A DNA stretch of 64,000 nucleotides from an uncultured Paracoccaceae bacterium (GCA_947488175.1 CANKYO010000006.1:186001-250000); one strand, 5' to 3'. Positions 26,363 to 35,519 are shown, counted from the first letter of the stretch. Translations and numbers: made by a program. The notes: generated by a model from the letters alone, not told the origin.

Positions 26363-27340
26363 ATGGAAGCTGTCCAAAACCTGATTGTTGAATACCTAGG
26401 CCCCTTCGGTCCGCTGATGGTTGTTGGTCTACTTGGGGTCTTTCTGATCCTGATCACGCTGCCTGTGCTACTGAAGAAGGAAGAGGATCCGCTTGACCGG
26501 CTTAAGGCCAGTACACGTCAAGACAAAAAATCCGCCGAAAAGGGCGAAAAACTGCGCGCGGCCAGCAGCAAGGACAAACTTGAGAAGTATTCAAATTTCT
26601 TGGAGCCTCAGAATGCGGAAGAGTATTCCGCCGTAAAGCTCAAGCTGATGCAGGCCGGCTACCGCAGCAAGAACGCTGTTCGTATTTTCCACTTTCTCCA
26701 GTTTGCTCTGGGTATCTTTGGCCTGCTGATTGGTGGCGTTTATGCGATCTGGAGCAGCACAATCGGCGACGTCGACGCACAAACACTTGCCTTCATGATC
26801 CTAATCCCAGGTGGCGCGGGTTACATGCTCCCCAAGTACTGGGTCACTCGTCGGCAGGAAATCCGCAAGGGAGCCATTGCGGATGGCTTTCCCGACAGCT
26901 TGGATATGATGCTAGTCTGCGTCGAGGCTGGACAGTCACTTGACCAATCCATTTTGCGCGTGGCCCGCGAACTGAAGTCAGGGTTTCCAGAACTGTCGGA
27001 AGAATACCAGACCGTAAGTCAGGAAATGAAAGCCGGTAAAGACAAGACCAGCGTTCTCAAAGATATGGCGGAGCGCGCCGGATCACCCGACATCTCAAGC
27101 TTTGTCACCGTGCTAGTGCAGTCGCAACAGTTCGGTACGTCGATTGCGGATGCGTTGCGGGTGTATGCCTCTGAAATGCGCGACAAACGCGTGATGCGGG
27201 CCGAAGAAAAGGCCAACAAGCTCCCGACGAAAATGACATTGGCTACGATGATGTTGACGGTGCCGCCTCTTATGGCCATTCTCATTGGACCATCAATCTA
27301 TGCCATTGTAAAAAATCTCGGCGTCGAGCCTGGAGGCTAA
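26363..27340 (+). CDS. tadC: Tad inner-membrane platform protein TadC
   Basis: A 325-residue GspF-type protein paralogous to TadB. An N-terminal helix (LMVVGLLGVFLILITLPVLL) precedes a charged linker rich in Lys, then two helices, the T2SSF block FPDSLDMMLVCVEAGQSLDQSILRVARELKSGFPEL, the LVQSQQFGTSIADALRVYASEMR block and a final helix. It pairs with TadB. Complete and normal in length. Confidence 0.95.
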   Translation: MEAVQNLIVEYLGPFGPLMVVGLLGVFLILITLPVLLKKEEDPLDRLKASTRQDKKSAEKGEKLRAASSKDKLEKYSNFLEPQNAEEYSAVKLKLMQAGYRSKNAVRIFHFLQFALGIFGLLIGGVYAIWSSTIGDVDAQTLAFMILIPGGAGYMLPKYWVTRRQEIRKGAIADGFPDSLDMMLVCVEAGQSLDQSILRVARELKSGFPELSEEYQTVSQEMKAGKDKTSVLKDMAERAGSPDISSFVTVLVQSQQFGTSIADALRVYASEMRDKRVMRAEEKANKLPTKMTLATMMLTVPPLMAILIGPSIYAIVKNLGVEPGG

Positions 27341-27347
27341 ACAAGAA

Positions 27348-27905
27348 ATGAACCTGAAACGGGTCTTGTCAGTCCTGGCCCTGATCACTTTGGCCGCCTG
27401 CAACTCAGGCGGCCTTGGTCGTTCGGACGGGGTTTTCGCGCCAGGCGTAGCCGGACAGTCGGATGTCGACGGGTTGATCGTCGGGCACCGGCTAATGGCC
27501 GCCAATGAATATGAATTGGCGCTAAAGGCCTATAGCCGCGCGGCAGCACAGCAGGGTCTCAACGTCGATACGCTGTCCGCATTAGGATCGGCAAATCTCA
27601 AACTGGGGCGCCTGGGTCAGGCCGAAACACTGCTGCGACGCGCCACCGAAGAAGATCCTACCTTTCCACCAGCGTGGAATAATCTGGGCGTTATCTTGAT
27701 GGAACGAGGCAATGTGGCGGAAGCGAGCGAGGTTTTTCGACGTGCATTTGCCGCAGATAACGGAAATTCCGACGAAATTCGCGACAATTTGCGCTTAGCA
27801 CTCGCAAATTTACAAAATCCGGGTGATAATGCGGCACAGGAAAATCAGAACTTCAATCTGATACGTCGGGGGAGAGGCGATTTTGAACTCCTGACGGCAC
27901 TATAG
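27348..27905 (+). CDS. tadD: TPR lipoprotein TadD
   Basis: A 185-residue protein with a lipobox (LAAC, C18) and about three tetratricopeptide repeats (ANEYELALKAYSRAAAQQG, LGRLGQAETLLRRATEEDP, GNVAEASEVFRRAFAADNG). TadD lipoproteins help localise or assemble the secretin at the outer membrane. It starts 7 bases after tadC. A second TPR lipoprotein gene follows, so the function may be shared. Confidence 0.92.
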   Translation: MNLKRVLSVLALITLAACNSGGLGRSDGVFAPGVAGQSDVDGLIVGHRLMAANEYELALKAYSRAAAQQGLNVDTLSALGSANLKLGRLGQAETLLRRATEEDPTFPPAWNNLGVILMERGNVAEASEVFRRAFAADNGNSDEIRDNLRLALANLQNPGDNAAQENQNFNLIRRGRGDFELLTAL

Positions 27906-27931
27906 GTAGAGCAGCAAAAGGACGCAGAAAA

Positions 27932-28783
27932 ATGCGCCACACCATTCTATTGACGCTATGCGCCGTTACTGGCCTGGCCGCTTGCGAGAAATCCGGCGAG
28001 GCTGAGGTCGAACGCGCGCTGAAGGACCTCAACGTCGTTGACGAAACGAACCTCAACGATGTGTTCCTGACCGTAGGGGATCCCGATGAAGCGGTGAACT
28101 ACTTCGCAGGTGCCAACGCCAATGATCCAGGCCGCATTGACCTGCAAAGGGGTCTGGCGAAATCGCTGGTCCGCGCCAGACGGCCACAGGATGCGATCGC
28201 AGCCTGGCAACAGGTTGTAGCGCACGAAGAGGCCGAAAGCTCGGATCGTGTCGATTTGGCAGACGCCTATATTCGGGCTAATCTTTGGGACGACGCGGCG
28301 AAAACCCTTAATACCGTCCCCCCTACTCATGAAACGTTCAAACGGTACCGCCTCGAAGCAATGGTCGCTGATAGCCGACAGCAATGGGACAAGGCCGACA
28401 GCTTTTACGAAACCGCCATTGGCCTGACGACACGGCCCGCCCCGGTCTACAATAACTGGGGTTTCTCAAAACTGACCCGTGGCGATTACAGTGCGGCGGA
28501 ACGGCTTTTTGCCGACGCCTTGCGGTATGATCGGACCTTGTTCACCGCCAAGAACAACATGGTTCTCGCACGCGGGGCTCAGCGTGACTACACACTGCCC
28601 GTTGTGCAGATGACCCAGGTGGAACGGGCACAGCTTCTGCACACTATGGCCTTGACCGCGATCAAGCAGAATGACGTGGCGACCGGCAAGGCGCTGTTGT
28701 CAGAGGCGATCGAAACCCACCCAAGGTTTTTCGAAGAAGCAACAAGGGCGCTGGCCGCACTTGAAAACAACGTGTCGAACTAG
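27932..28783 (+). CDS. Second TPR lipoprotein of the Tad locus
   Basis: A 283-residue protein with a lipobox at the same position as in TadD (LAAC, C18), then TPR-like helices: PDEAVNYFAGANANDPGRID, RPQDAIAAWQQVVAHEE, QQWDKADSFYETAIGLTTR and GDYSAAERLFADALRYDRT. Likely a periplasmic scaffold for the pilus apparatus attached to the outer membrane; partner unknown. It stands 26 bases after tadD in the same direction. Confidence 0.9.
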   Translation: MRHTILLTLCAVTGLAACEKSGEAEVERALKDLNVVDETNLNDVFLTVGDPDEAVNYFAGANANDPGRIDLQRGLAKSLVRARRPQDAIAAWQQVVAHEEAESSDRVDLADAYIRANLWDDAAKTLNTVPPTHETFKRYRLEAMVADSRQQWDKADSFYETAIGLTTRPAPVYNNWGFSKLTRGDYSAAERLFADALRYDRTLFTAKNNMVLARGAQRDYTLPVVQMTQVERAQLLHTMALTAIKQNDVATGKALLSEAIETHPRFFEEATRALAALENNVSN

Positions 28784-28794
28784 ACCAAACCCGG

Positions 28795-29277
28795 ATGACG
28801 GCATACGCAGCATACTGGTTTCTGCCAGCCGTCATCCCCATCGCAATCTATGTATCCTGGAGCGATATGAGCTCCATGAAGATCACCAATAAATCTGTGA
28901 TGGCGCTGGTGATCGTGTATGCAATTCTGGGCCCGTTCGCCTTTGGCCTGCCGATGTATCTCTGGCAATGGCTGCATCTGCCTGTCATGCTGGCGGTCTG
29001 TATCCTGTTATGGGCTGCACGGGTCATGGGGGCGGGTGATGCCAAATTCATCGCAGCGGCTGCACCAATGCTGGCTGTGGCCGATCTGGACCTGATTCTG
29101 CGGGTCTTCGCCGCGTGCCTAATCGCGTCATTGATCGTGCACCGGCTGGCCAAACATACGCCCATTCGGGCCCAGGTCCCGCATTGGAAAAGCTGGGAAG
29201 ACAAGCGATTTCCCAAAGGCCTGCCACTTAGCATGACCTTGGTATTCTACCTTCTGCTGGTGGCGGCATATCGCTGA
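28795..29277 (+). CDS. cpaA: Prepilin peptidase CpaA/TadV (A24 family)
   Basis: A 160-residue aspartic membrane peptidase with about five helices. The two catalytic aspartates are in SWSDMSSMKITNKSV and in the GAGDAKFIAAAAP (GxGD) block. It lacks the methyltransferase domain of large PilD enzymes, as usual for Tad systems. It should cleave the Flp leaders after the conserved Gly of EDG. It begins 11 bases after the TPR gene. An inverted repeat (GAAATAGT...ACTATTTC, 29278-29323) follows its stop. Confidence 0.93.
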   Translation: MTAYAAYWFLPAVIPIAIYVSWSDMSSMKITNKSVMALVIVYAILGPFAFGLPMYLWQWLHLPVMLAVCILLWAARVMGAGDAKFIAAAAPMLAVADLDLILRVFAACLIASLIVHRLAKHTPIRAQVPHWKSWEDKRFPKGLPLSMTLVFYLLLVAAYR

Positions 29278-29391
29278 GAAATAGTTCAATGCCTTTTACT
29301 GGCACATGTTTGTTCACTATTTCGCCATAATAGGCTGCAATCTTAACCACAACGCGGTGTGATGCGTGGTTGTTGTTCTTGAAGGGGCTGG

Positions 29392-30708
29392 ATGAATATG
29401 AACGTGCAAAACTCGACTGTCTTAGCGCCGCCAGCGCCGCGCAGCCTCGAAGGCATGCTGCTGCCCATGGCGATGATGCGCGACATCCTGATCAAGACCA
29501 TGTTCCGGATGAACCTGGACATGGTGTCAACGCTTAGCCGCGCTATCTGCCTACCCATCCCGGTCACACAAGAACTTGTGGATCTGGCCCGCGGACAACT
29601 ACTGCTTGAGGCGACAGGCACGCTGAACGCCAATAACGGCAATGAAATGGGCTATCAGCTGACCGATGCGGGCCGTGCCCGCGCGCTCGACGCGCTCAGC
29701 CAGTCGGAATATTACGGCGCGATGCCGGTTCCGCTCGACAAGTATCGCGAACAGATTGCACGCCAGTCGATCCGCAACATCCAGATCACACGCGATCAGC
29801 TGGCCACCGCAATGGGCCATCTGATTCTGCCAGAGGATTTGCTGTCCAACCTCGGTCCTGCTGTCAGCGCCGGTCGCTCGATCCTGATGTACGGCCCGCC
29901 CGGTAACGGTAAATCCTCGATATCGAACGGCATTCGCGATGCGCTGGGTGATAAGATCTACGTTCCCCGTGCCATCGAATATTCCGGCCAGGTCATCACC
30001 GTCTACGACCCTATCGTGCACAGCGCGGCAGAGGATGACGTGGACGACCCCAACAGCCTGCGGCGCACCTCTGGCCGGTTCGACACCCGTTATGTGCGCT
30101 GCGAGCGGCCCACCGTCATCACCGGTGGTGAATTGTCGCTGTCCATGCTGGACCTTGTCTATAACCCCACCGCCCGGACCTATCAGGCCCCGTTACAGCT
30201 GAAATCGACCGGCGGCATCTTCATCGTCGACGACCTTGGCCGTCAGGCCGAACCACCGCAGACCCTTGTGAACCGCTGGATCGTTCCGCTGGAAGAAAAC
30301 AAGGATATCCTGGCCCTGCAATCGGGCGAAAAGTTCGAGGTACCGTTTGACACGCTGGTCATCTTCTCGACCAACTTCCACCCCAACGCGATCTTCGATA
30401 AAGCGGCCCTGCGGCGTATCTTTTACAAAATCAAGATCGATGGCCCCGACCAGGAAGACTACCTGAAAATCTTTGCCATGGTCGCCCGCAAGCGCAAGAT
30501 GCCACTGGACGAAGACACGCTCGTTCACCTCTTGAACGTGCGCTACCCCGAGATCGACAATATCTATGCGAACTATCAGCCGATCTTCCTCATCGACCAG
30601 ATGATCTCAATCTGTGAATTCGAAGGCATCCCGTATCAGATGTCCCCGGAACTGATTGATCGGGCCTGGGCGAACATGTTCGTCAAAGAAGAAGAGATCG
30701 TGCGCTAA
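29392..30708 (+). CDS. AAA+ family ATPase at the end of the Tad locus
   Basis: A 438-residue protein with Walker A GPPGNGKSS (residues 168-176), Walker B GIFIVDDLGRQ (near 276) and a sensor segment LVIFSTNFHPN. The N-terminal 120 residues are helical with a possible winged-helix part (PVTQELVDLARGQLLLEATG...YQLTDAGRARAL). It has no signal peptide or membrane span. It resembles AAA+ proteins of the MoxR-like general type, but I do not recognise a named family. It is co-oriented with the pilus genes 114 bases after cpaA; a regulatory or remodelling role there is inference. Confidence 0.88.
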   Translation: MNMNVQNSTVLAPPAPRSLEGMLLPMAMMRDILIKTMFRMNLDMVSTLSRAICLPIPVTQELVDLARGQLLLEATGTLNANNGNEMGYQLTDAGRARALDALSQSEYYGAMPVPLDKYREQIARQSIRNIQITRDQLATAMGHLILPEDLLSNLGPAVSAGRSILMYGPPGNGKSSISNGIRDALGDKIYVPRAIEYSGQVITVYDPIVHSAAEDDVDDPNSLRRTSGRFDTRYVRCERPTVITGGELSLSMLDLVYNPTARTYQAPLQLKSTGGIFIVDDLGRQAEPPQTLVNRWIVPLEENKDILALQSGEKFEVPFDTLVIFSTNFHPNAIFDKAALRRIFYKIKIDGPDQEDYLKIFAMVARKRKMPLDEDTLVHLLNVRYPEIDNIYANYQPIFLIDQMISICEFEGIPYQMSPELIDRAWANMFVKEEEIVR

Positions 30709-30784
30709 CACCACCATTTCGACATTCCCAAGCAACTGGCTTCCCCATACCATCGGGGAAGTCTTTTTCGTTCGGGGGGTAGGA

Positions 30785-31570
30785 ATGGCGGATATCGTCG
30801 GTGTGGCAGGCTGCGGCCGAATGGGGGCCGGAATGCTGGCCAATCTGCAAAAGGCCGGGTTTGACGCGCGCGGCTTTGACATCCGTCCGCGCCCCGGCGC
30901 CGGGCAGGATATCGACGCATTTCGCGACGGGCTGACAACCCTGATTACCGTGGTTCGCGATGCGGTGGAAACGGACGCTGTGCTGTTTGACGATCAGGCG
31001 ATCGTCACGGCTGCACCGGACCTGCACACCATCATCACCTGTTCCACCCTGACGCCAAACTACGTCAAGGCGCTGCGCAGCCGCGTTCCATCCCGCATCG
31101 CGTTGATCGATGCTCCGATGTCAGGTGCCAAGGTGCGGGCGGATGCAGGCACGCTGACCTTCATGACGGGCGGCGATACGTCTGCGGTTCTGCCAATCCT
31201 GCAGGCCATGGGCACCTTGATCCACAACATGGGCGGTTACGGGGCAGGAATGACGGCCAAGGTGCTCAACAACCTGTTGGCTGCATCAAACACAGCCATG
31301 ACACGCCTTGTGCTTGATTGGGCCGATGCGGCGGATGTGGCCGAAGACAAGCTGCTCGCCCTGATCCACACGGCCTCCGGGCAAAACTGGCTGGCATCCG
31401 GGTTCAATGATATCGAATTCGCACGCGACGGTTTTGCGCCTGACAACACGATCGGCATTCTGGTCAAGGATATCGACGCCGCACTCGACATCGCGCCCGA
31501 TGACAGGACGGACCTGCCGACAGCGGCCCAGGCCATGCTGAAAACACTGGCACCCCGGACCCGCCCGTAA
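30785..31570 (+). CDS. Beta-hydroxyacid dehydrogenase family protein (3-hydroxyisobutyrate dehydrogenase-like)
   Basis: A 261-residue NAD(P)-dependent oxidoreductase. It shows the nucleotide loop GVAGCGRMGAGM, the family signature IDAPMSGAKVRADAGTLTFMTGG (variant of D-A-P-V-S-G-G) and the catalytic lysine in GMTAKVLNNLLAAS. It is shorter than the typical 290-300 residues, mainly in the N-terminal domain. The true substrate is not predictable. GTAGGA precedes ATG 30785. The stop TAA is supplied by a GATGGGT repeat. Confidence 0.88.
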   Translation: MADIVGVAGCGRMGAGMLANLQKAGFDARGFDIRPRPGAGQDIDAFRDGLTTLITVVRDAVETDAVLFDDQAIVTAAPDLHTIITCSTLTPNYVKALRSRVPSRIALIDAPMSGAKVRADAGTLTFMTGGDTSAVLPILQAMGTLIHNMGGYGAGMTAKVLNNLLAASNTAMTRLVLDWADAADVAEDKLLALIHTASGQNWLASGFNDIEFARDGFAPDNTIGILVKDIDAALDIAPDDRTDLPTAAQAMLKTLAPRTRP

Positions 31571-31588
31571 GATGGGTCTTGACCCATC
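31566..31588. repeat. GATGGGT palindromic repeat, copy C
   Basis: CGTAAG then GATGGGT-CTTG-ACCCATC, nearly identical to copy B2 at 6325-6347. It starts inside the last codon of the dehydrogenase gene and supplies its TAA stop, so the element probably inserted at, or trimmed, the end of that gene. It separates that gene from the helicase gene. Confidence 0.75.
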
Positions 31589-31612
31589 CCCGACCAGCCG
31601 CACCTTTGTGTC

Positions 31613-34018
31613 ATGACCGCCCTGCCCCCCGCTTTCGAAAACTGGTTCACGCGCCGCGGATGGCATGTCCACCCGCATCAGCAGGCCATGCTGGACCGGG
31701 CCGATGCGCCATCACTGCTGCTGATCGCCCCCACCGGTGGCGGCAAGACCCTCGCCGGTTTCCTGCCCACGCTGACCGAACTTACCAATGGCCAGCATGA
31801 AGGGCTGCACACACTCTATGTTTCACCGCTCAAGGCGCTGGCGGCGGATATCAAACGCAACCTGCGCACGCCTGTGGCCGAAATGAACCTGCCGATCCGG
31901 ATCGAGGATCGGACCGGCGACACGTCCTATACGCAAAAAAGGCGGCAGCGGGCCGACCCGCCGCATATCCTGCTAACCACCCCTGAATCGCTGGCACTCC
32001 TGACCAGCTACGAGGACGCACCCCGCATCTTCAAGGGGTTGAAACGTGTCATCGTCGATGAAATCCACGCGCTCGCCGAAAGCAAACGCGGCGACCAGTT
32101 GATGCTGGCCATCAGCCGCCTGCAAACCCTCGCACCGGGGCTGCGGCGCATCGGCCTCTCCGCCACTGTCGAAGACCCGGCCGCCATCGCCCACCAACTG
32201 GCATGCCACCCTGACCCGTGCGAGGTCATCAACGCCGATCCCGGCCCTGACCCCGATATCAGTATGCTGACAACCGACGAAAAACCGCCATGGTCCGGCG
32301 GCGGGGCGGCCTATGCCATTCCGGCGGTGCTGGAACATGTGCGCCAGCACAAGACCACGCTGATCTTCCACAACACCCGCGCCCAGGCCGAGATATTTTT
32401 CCACAATCTGTGGCTGGCCAACGCCGATGACCTGCCAATCGGCATCCACCACGGCAGCCTCGCCCGCGAACAACGCGAACGGGTCGAGGCGGCGATGGTC
32501 GCAGGCGAATTGCGCGCCATCGTCTGCACGGGATCACTCGACCTTGGCATCGACTGGGGCGATGTGGATCTGGTGATTCAGATCGGCGCGCCCAAGAACG
32601 TCAAACGACTGGTGCAGCGGATCGGGCGGGCCAACCACCGCTACAATGCTCCGTCCAAGGCGATTTTGGTACCTGCTAACCGGTTCGAGGTCGTGGAGTG
32701 TGTCGCAGCGCTTGAGGCCGCAAGAGCACACGACCTCGACGGTGATCCCAAAGGCGCTGGCCCCCGCGATGTACTGTGCCAGCATATTCTGATCGCCGCC
32801 TGCGGCGGCCCATTCCACGCTGATGCACTATTTGCCGAGGTCAAAAGAGTCGGTGCCTACGCCACCCTGACCCGAGCAGCATTCGATGATTGCCTCGATT
32901 TCTGCGCCACCGGCGGCTACGCCCTGCGTGCCTACGACAAGTGGAAACGGCTGCTGCAGACCGCCGAAGGCCATTGGCAGTTACGCGACCCGCGCGCGGC
33001 CCAGCGCATCCGCATGAATATCGGCACCATTCAAGACACCGACACGCTCAAGGTCCGGCTGAAACGGGGTTTCAAACAACTTGGCGAGGTCGAGGAAGGG
33101 TTTGCCGCCACCCTGACGCCGGGCGATACGTTTCTGATCGGCGGTCAGGTGGTCCGCTACGAGGGCCTCAAGGAAATGACGGTCGAGGTGACGCGGCGCG
33201 GCGACAAGACACCCAAGATCGCTACCTTCATGGGCACCAAATTCGCAAATTCCACACAACTGTCGCAACGTATCCTGCGCATGTTCCGGCAGGACAACTG
33301 GCCCGAACTGCCCGCCCACACCGCCGAATGGCTCAATCTACAGCGTGAAGTGTCCAAATTACCCGAGGCCGACCGCATCCTTGTCGAAAGCTTCCCCCAT
33401 GACGGGCGGCAGCATATCTGCGCCTACGGGTTTGCCGGACGCAATGCGATGCAAACCCTCGGCATGCTACTGACCCAGCGGATGGAAGAGATGGATCTGC
33501 ACCCGCTGGGCTTTGTCGCGACCGACTACGCCACCCTGATTTGGGGGCTTGATCCGGTTCTCGACCCCGCGCCCTTGTTCCGCGAACCCGATTTGCGGGC
33601 GGGATTTGAAACATGGCTATCCGGCAATGCCGTCATGAAGCGCACCTTCCGGGGGGCGGCCACCATCGCTGGCCTTATCGAACGCAGCCTGCCGCAAACC
33701 CGCAAGACCGGGCGGCAGGCGACGTTTTCGTCCGATATTCTCTATGACACGCTGTCGAAATACGACCCGGATCACCTGATGCTGCAAATCACCCGAGAAG
33801 AGGCAATGCGCGGCCTTGTCGATTTTGGCCGGATCGAGGAAATGCTGACCCGCACGCAGGGCCGCGTTGATCACGTCATCCTCGACCGCGTCACACCGCT
33901 TGCTGCCCCCCTGTTCCTTGAGGTGGGCAAGGTCCCTGTCGCCGGGGCTGCCCAGGACAGACTGCTGGAAGAGGCCGCGCTGCATCTGATGGACACCGCC
34001 GGAGTCAGCAACCTTTAG
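31613..34018 (+). CDS. Ligase-associated DNA damage response DEXH-box helicase (Lhr-like)
   Basis: An 801-residue superfamily 2 helicase. The N-terminal RecA domain has APTGGGKT (residues 39-46), LYVSPLKALAADIKR, TTPESLALL and DEIH (149-152); the second has IFHNTRAQAEIFFHNL, HHGSLAREQRERVE, CTGSLDLGIDWGDVDLVIQ and QRIGRANHR, followed by Lhr-type winged-helix and C-terminal domains. This subtype usually travels with an ATP-dependent ligase, an exonuclease and PdeM. Here only pdeM follows. It probably acts on broken or crosslinked DNA. Confidence 0.94.
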   Translation: MTALPPAFENWFTRRGWHVHPHQQAMLDRADAPSLLLIAPTGGGKTLAGFLPTLTELTNGQHEGLHTLYVSPLKALAADIKRNLRTPVAEMNLPIRIEDRTGDTSYTQKRRQRADPPHILLTTPESLALLTSYEDAPRIFKGLKRVIVDEIHALAESKRGDQLMLAISRLQTLAPGLRRIGLSATVEDPAAIAHQLACHPDPCEVINADPGPDPDISMLTTDEKPPWSGGGAAYAIPAVLEHVRQHKTTLIFHNTRAQAEIFFHNLWLANADDLPIGIHHGSLAREQRERVEAAMVAGELRAIVCTGSLDLGIDWGDVDLVIQIGAPKNVKRLVQRIGRANHRYNAPSKAILVPANRFEVVECVAALEAARAHDLDGDPKGAGPRDVLCQHILIAACGGPFHADALFAEVKRVGAYATLTRAAFDDCLDFCATGGYALRAYDKWKRLLQTAEGHWQLRDPRAAQRIRMNIGTIQDTDTLKVRLKRGFKQLGEVEEGFAATLTPGDTFLIGGQVVRYEGLKEMTVEVTRRGDKTPKIATFMGTKFANSTQLSQRILRMFRQDNWPELPAHTAEWLNLQREVSKLPEADRILVESFPHDGRQHICAYGFAGRNAMQTLGMLLTQRMEEMDLHPLGFVATDYATLIWGLDPVLDPAPLFREPDLRAGFETWLSGNAVMKRTFRGAATIAGLIERSLPQTRKTGRQATFSSDILYDTLSKYDPDHLMLQITREEAMRGLVDFGRIEEMLTRTQGRVDHVILDRVTPLAAPLFLEVGKVPVAGAAQDRLLEEAALHLMDTAGVSNL

Positions 34019-34057
34019 GACTTGCGCCCTCAGACACAATCACGCAAAGAACAGATC

Positions 34058-34741
34058 ATGAACGGCCATAGCTTTACCTTTTGCGACACACGTTGCACCG
34101 CCCTGCCCTCTGGCGCTCTGCATTTGCCGGATCATGACCTGCTTTGCGTCTCTGACCTGCATCTGGGAAAATCCGACAGGATCGCGCGCCGCAGCGGGGT
34201 GATGTTGCCACCTTACGAGGTTCAGGCGACACTGGAAAAACTTGAAAGCGACATCGACACCACCCGCCCGCAAATGGTCATCTGCCTGGGCGACAGTTTC
34301 GATGATCTGGACGCCGCACTCAGCCTGTCGGACGACATGGCGCTTTGGCTGTCGCGGCTTCAGGCAGGACGCGAATGGGTCTGGATCGAAGGCAATCACG
34401 ATCCCGGGCCGGTTGATCTTGGCGGCAGCCATCTGGCACAGATCAGCATCGGTGCGCTGACCTTTCGTCACATCGCATCCGCACAAACCGCTGAGGTATC
34501 AGGACATTACCACCCCAAACACCGGCTCGCCGGGCGCAGCCGGCCCGCGTTTCTTTATGATCCATCACGGCTGATCATGCCGGCCTATGGGGCCTATACC
34601 GGCGGGCTGTCCAGCGACACACCCGACCTGCAGCAATTGTTTGACGACCAGCCCATGGCGATCCTGACCGGCAAAAGGGCCATCGCGGTTCCGGTCACAA
34701 AAACCCCGCCGCGGCCACATTTTCGCGGTATGTCTTACTGA
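34058..34741 (+). CDS. pdeM: Ligase-associated DNA damage response endonuclease PdeM
   Basis: A 227-residue calcineurin-like metallophosphoesterase with the ordered metal motifs CVSDLHLGKSD, CLGDSFDD, EGNHDPG and SGHYHPKH. PdeM is encoded beside the Lhr-like helicase in the ligase-associated repair cassette. ATG 34058 begins the family-like MNGHSFTF; a start 12 codons upstream is less likely. Its last 47 bases overlap the convergent LytTR gene on the other strand. Confidence 0.93.
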   Translation: MNGHSFTFCDTRCTALPSGALHLPDHDLLCVSDLHLGKSDRIARRSGVMLPPYEVQATLEKLESDIDTTRPQMVICLGDSFDDLDAALSLSDDMALWLSRLQAGREWVWIEGNHDPGPVDLGGSHLAQISIGALTFRHIASAQTAEVSGHYHPKHRLAGRSRPAFLYDPSRLIMPAYGAYTGGLSSDTPDLQQLFDDQPMAILTGKRAIAVPVTKTPPRPHFRGMSY

Positions 34742-35447
34742 CCGGCACTTTCGCCCCGTCGCCCAGCATCAGAAATTCGCGGTTATTCTCGCGCAGGCTT
34801 TGCGTCACAAAACCGGCAGCAACCCAATGGGACCGGTGTGTGCAAAACCCCAGCGTATCGTCCATCTCGTTCACCGCATCGGCAAAGCGCATCAGGATAC
34901 GATGCACATGTCCGTCATCCATATGCACCTGAACATAGTGATCATCCACCGTCAGCCGGACAATCGCCGCGTCGGTCCCATCCGGCAGGCGGTTGAAAAG
35001 ACGCGGGCGGACCGTTGTCTCTTCAACCCTTTCAGCTGACGTGCGGGTCATGAAAAACACCAGAAACCCGATAGCCGCCGTGACGCAAAACACGTTTAGA
35101 GAGATGACGAAAAGACTGTTCAAGCCGCGAAGCTGATCCGAAAACAACGCGCTATAGGACCAAACAGCAGGGGAGAAGGTCATTGAAAAGACAACAATGG
35201 TTAGGACCTGCCATTGCAGCGGCGTCGGATTTGCGGCGAACCTGTTCACTAATCGATTGGAGAGCCGGACAAACACATTTGCTCCCAAAACCACCGGTGC
35301 CCAGTACAAAAATCGCAATGGCAGGTTCAGCGCGTCAAATGTGCCAAACGGACCGATCAATGCTACGATAATCGCCAGCCCGAACAGAAACGACCAAACC
35401 GGATCCGTCCCAAACGACCGCACAGCCTTTGACAGAAAACTCATCAT
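34695..35447 (-). CDS. Membrane-bound LytTR-domain transcriptional regulator
   Basis: About 250 residues. The first 140 hold four membrane helices (WSFLFGLAIIVALIGPFG, LRFLYWAPVVLGANVFV, LTIVVFSMTFSPAVWSYSA, LFVISLNVFCVTAAIGFLVFFM); the rest is a LytTR DNA-binding domain (VRLTVDDHYVQVHMDDG...FCTHRSHWVA, then VPVSKTYRENV). Such one-component proteins sense at the membrane and bind DNA directly. The start is uncertain: ATG 35447 lacks a clear ribosome site, and a GTG at 35516 would add 23 residues. Its 3' end overlaps pdeM by 47 bases. Confidence 0.88.
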   Translation of the reverse strand: MMSFLSKAVRSFGTDPVWSFLFGLAIIVALIGPFGTFDALNLPLRFLYWAPVVLGANVFVRLSNRLVNRFAANPTPLQWQVLTIVVFSMTFSPAVWSYSALFSDQLRGLNSLFVISLNVFCVTAAIGFLVFFMTRTSAERVEETTVRPRLFNRLPDGTDAAIVRLTVDDHYVQVHMDDGHVHRILMRFADAVNEMDDTLGFCTHRSHWVAAGFVTQSLRENNREFLMLGDGAKVPVSKTYRENVAAAGFL

Positions 35448-35519
35448 TATGAGTGTGTTAACCAACCTATTCACGTCAGGCAACCGTCGCTTGCCCGTCT
35501 GAATCAATTGTAACACAAC

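Noticed and set aside
29278..29323. Inverted repeat GAAATAGT...ACTATTTC after cpaA as a terminator
   Set aside because: The stem is only 8 bp with a 30-base loop and no T-run; too weak to call.
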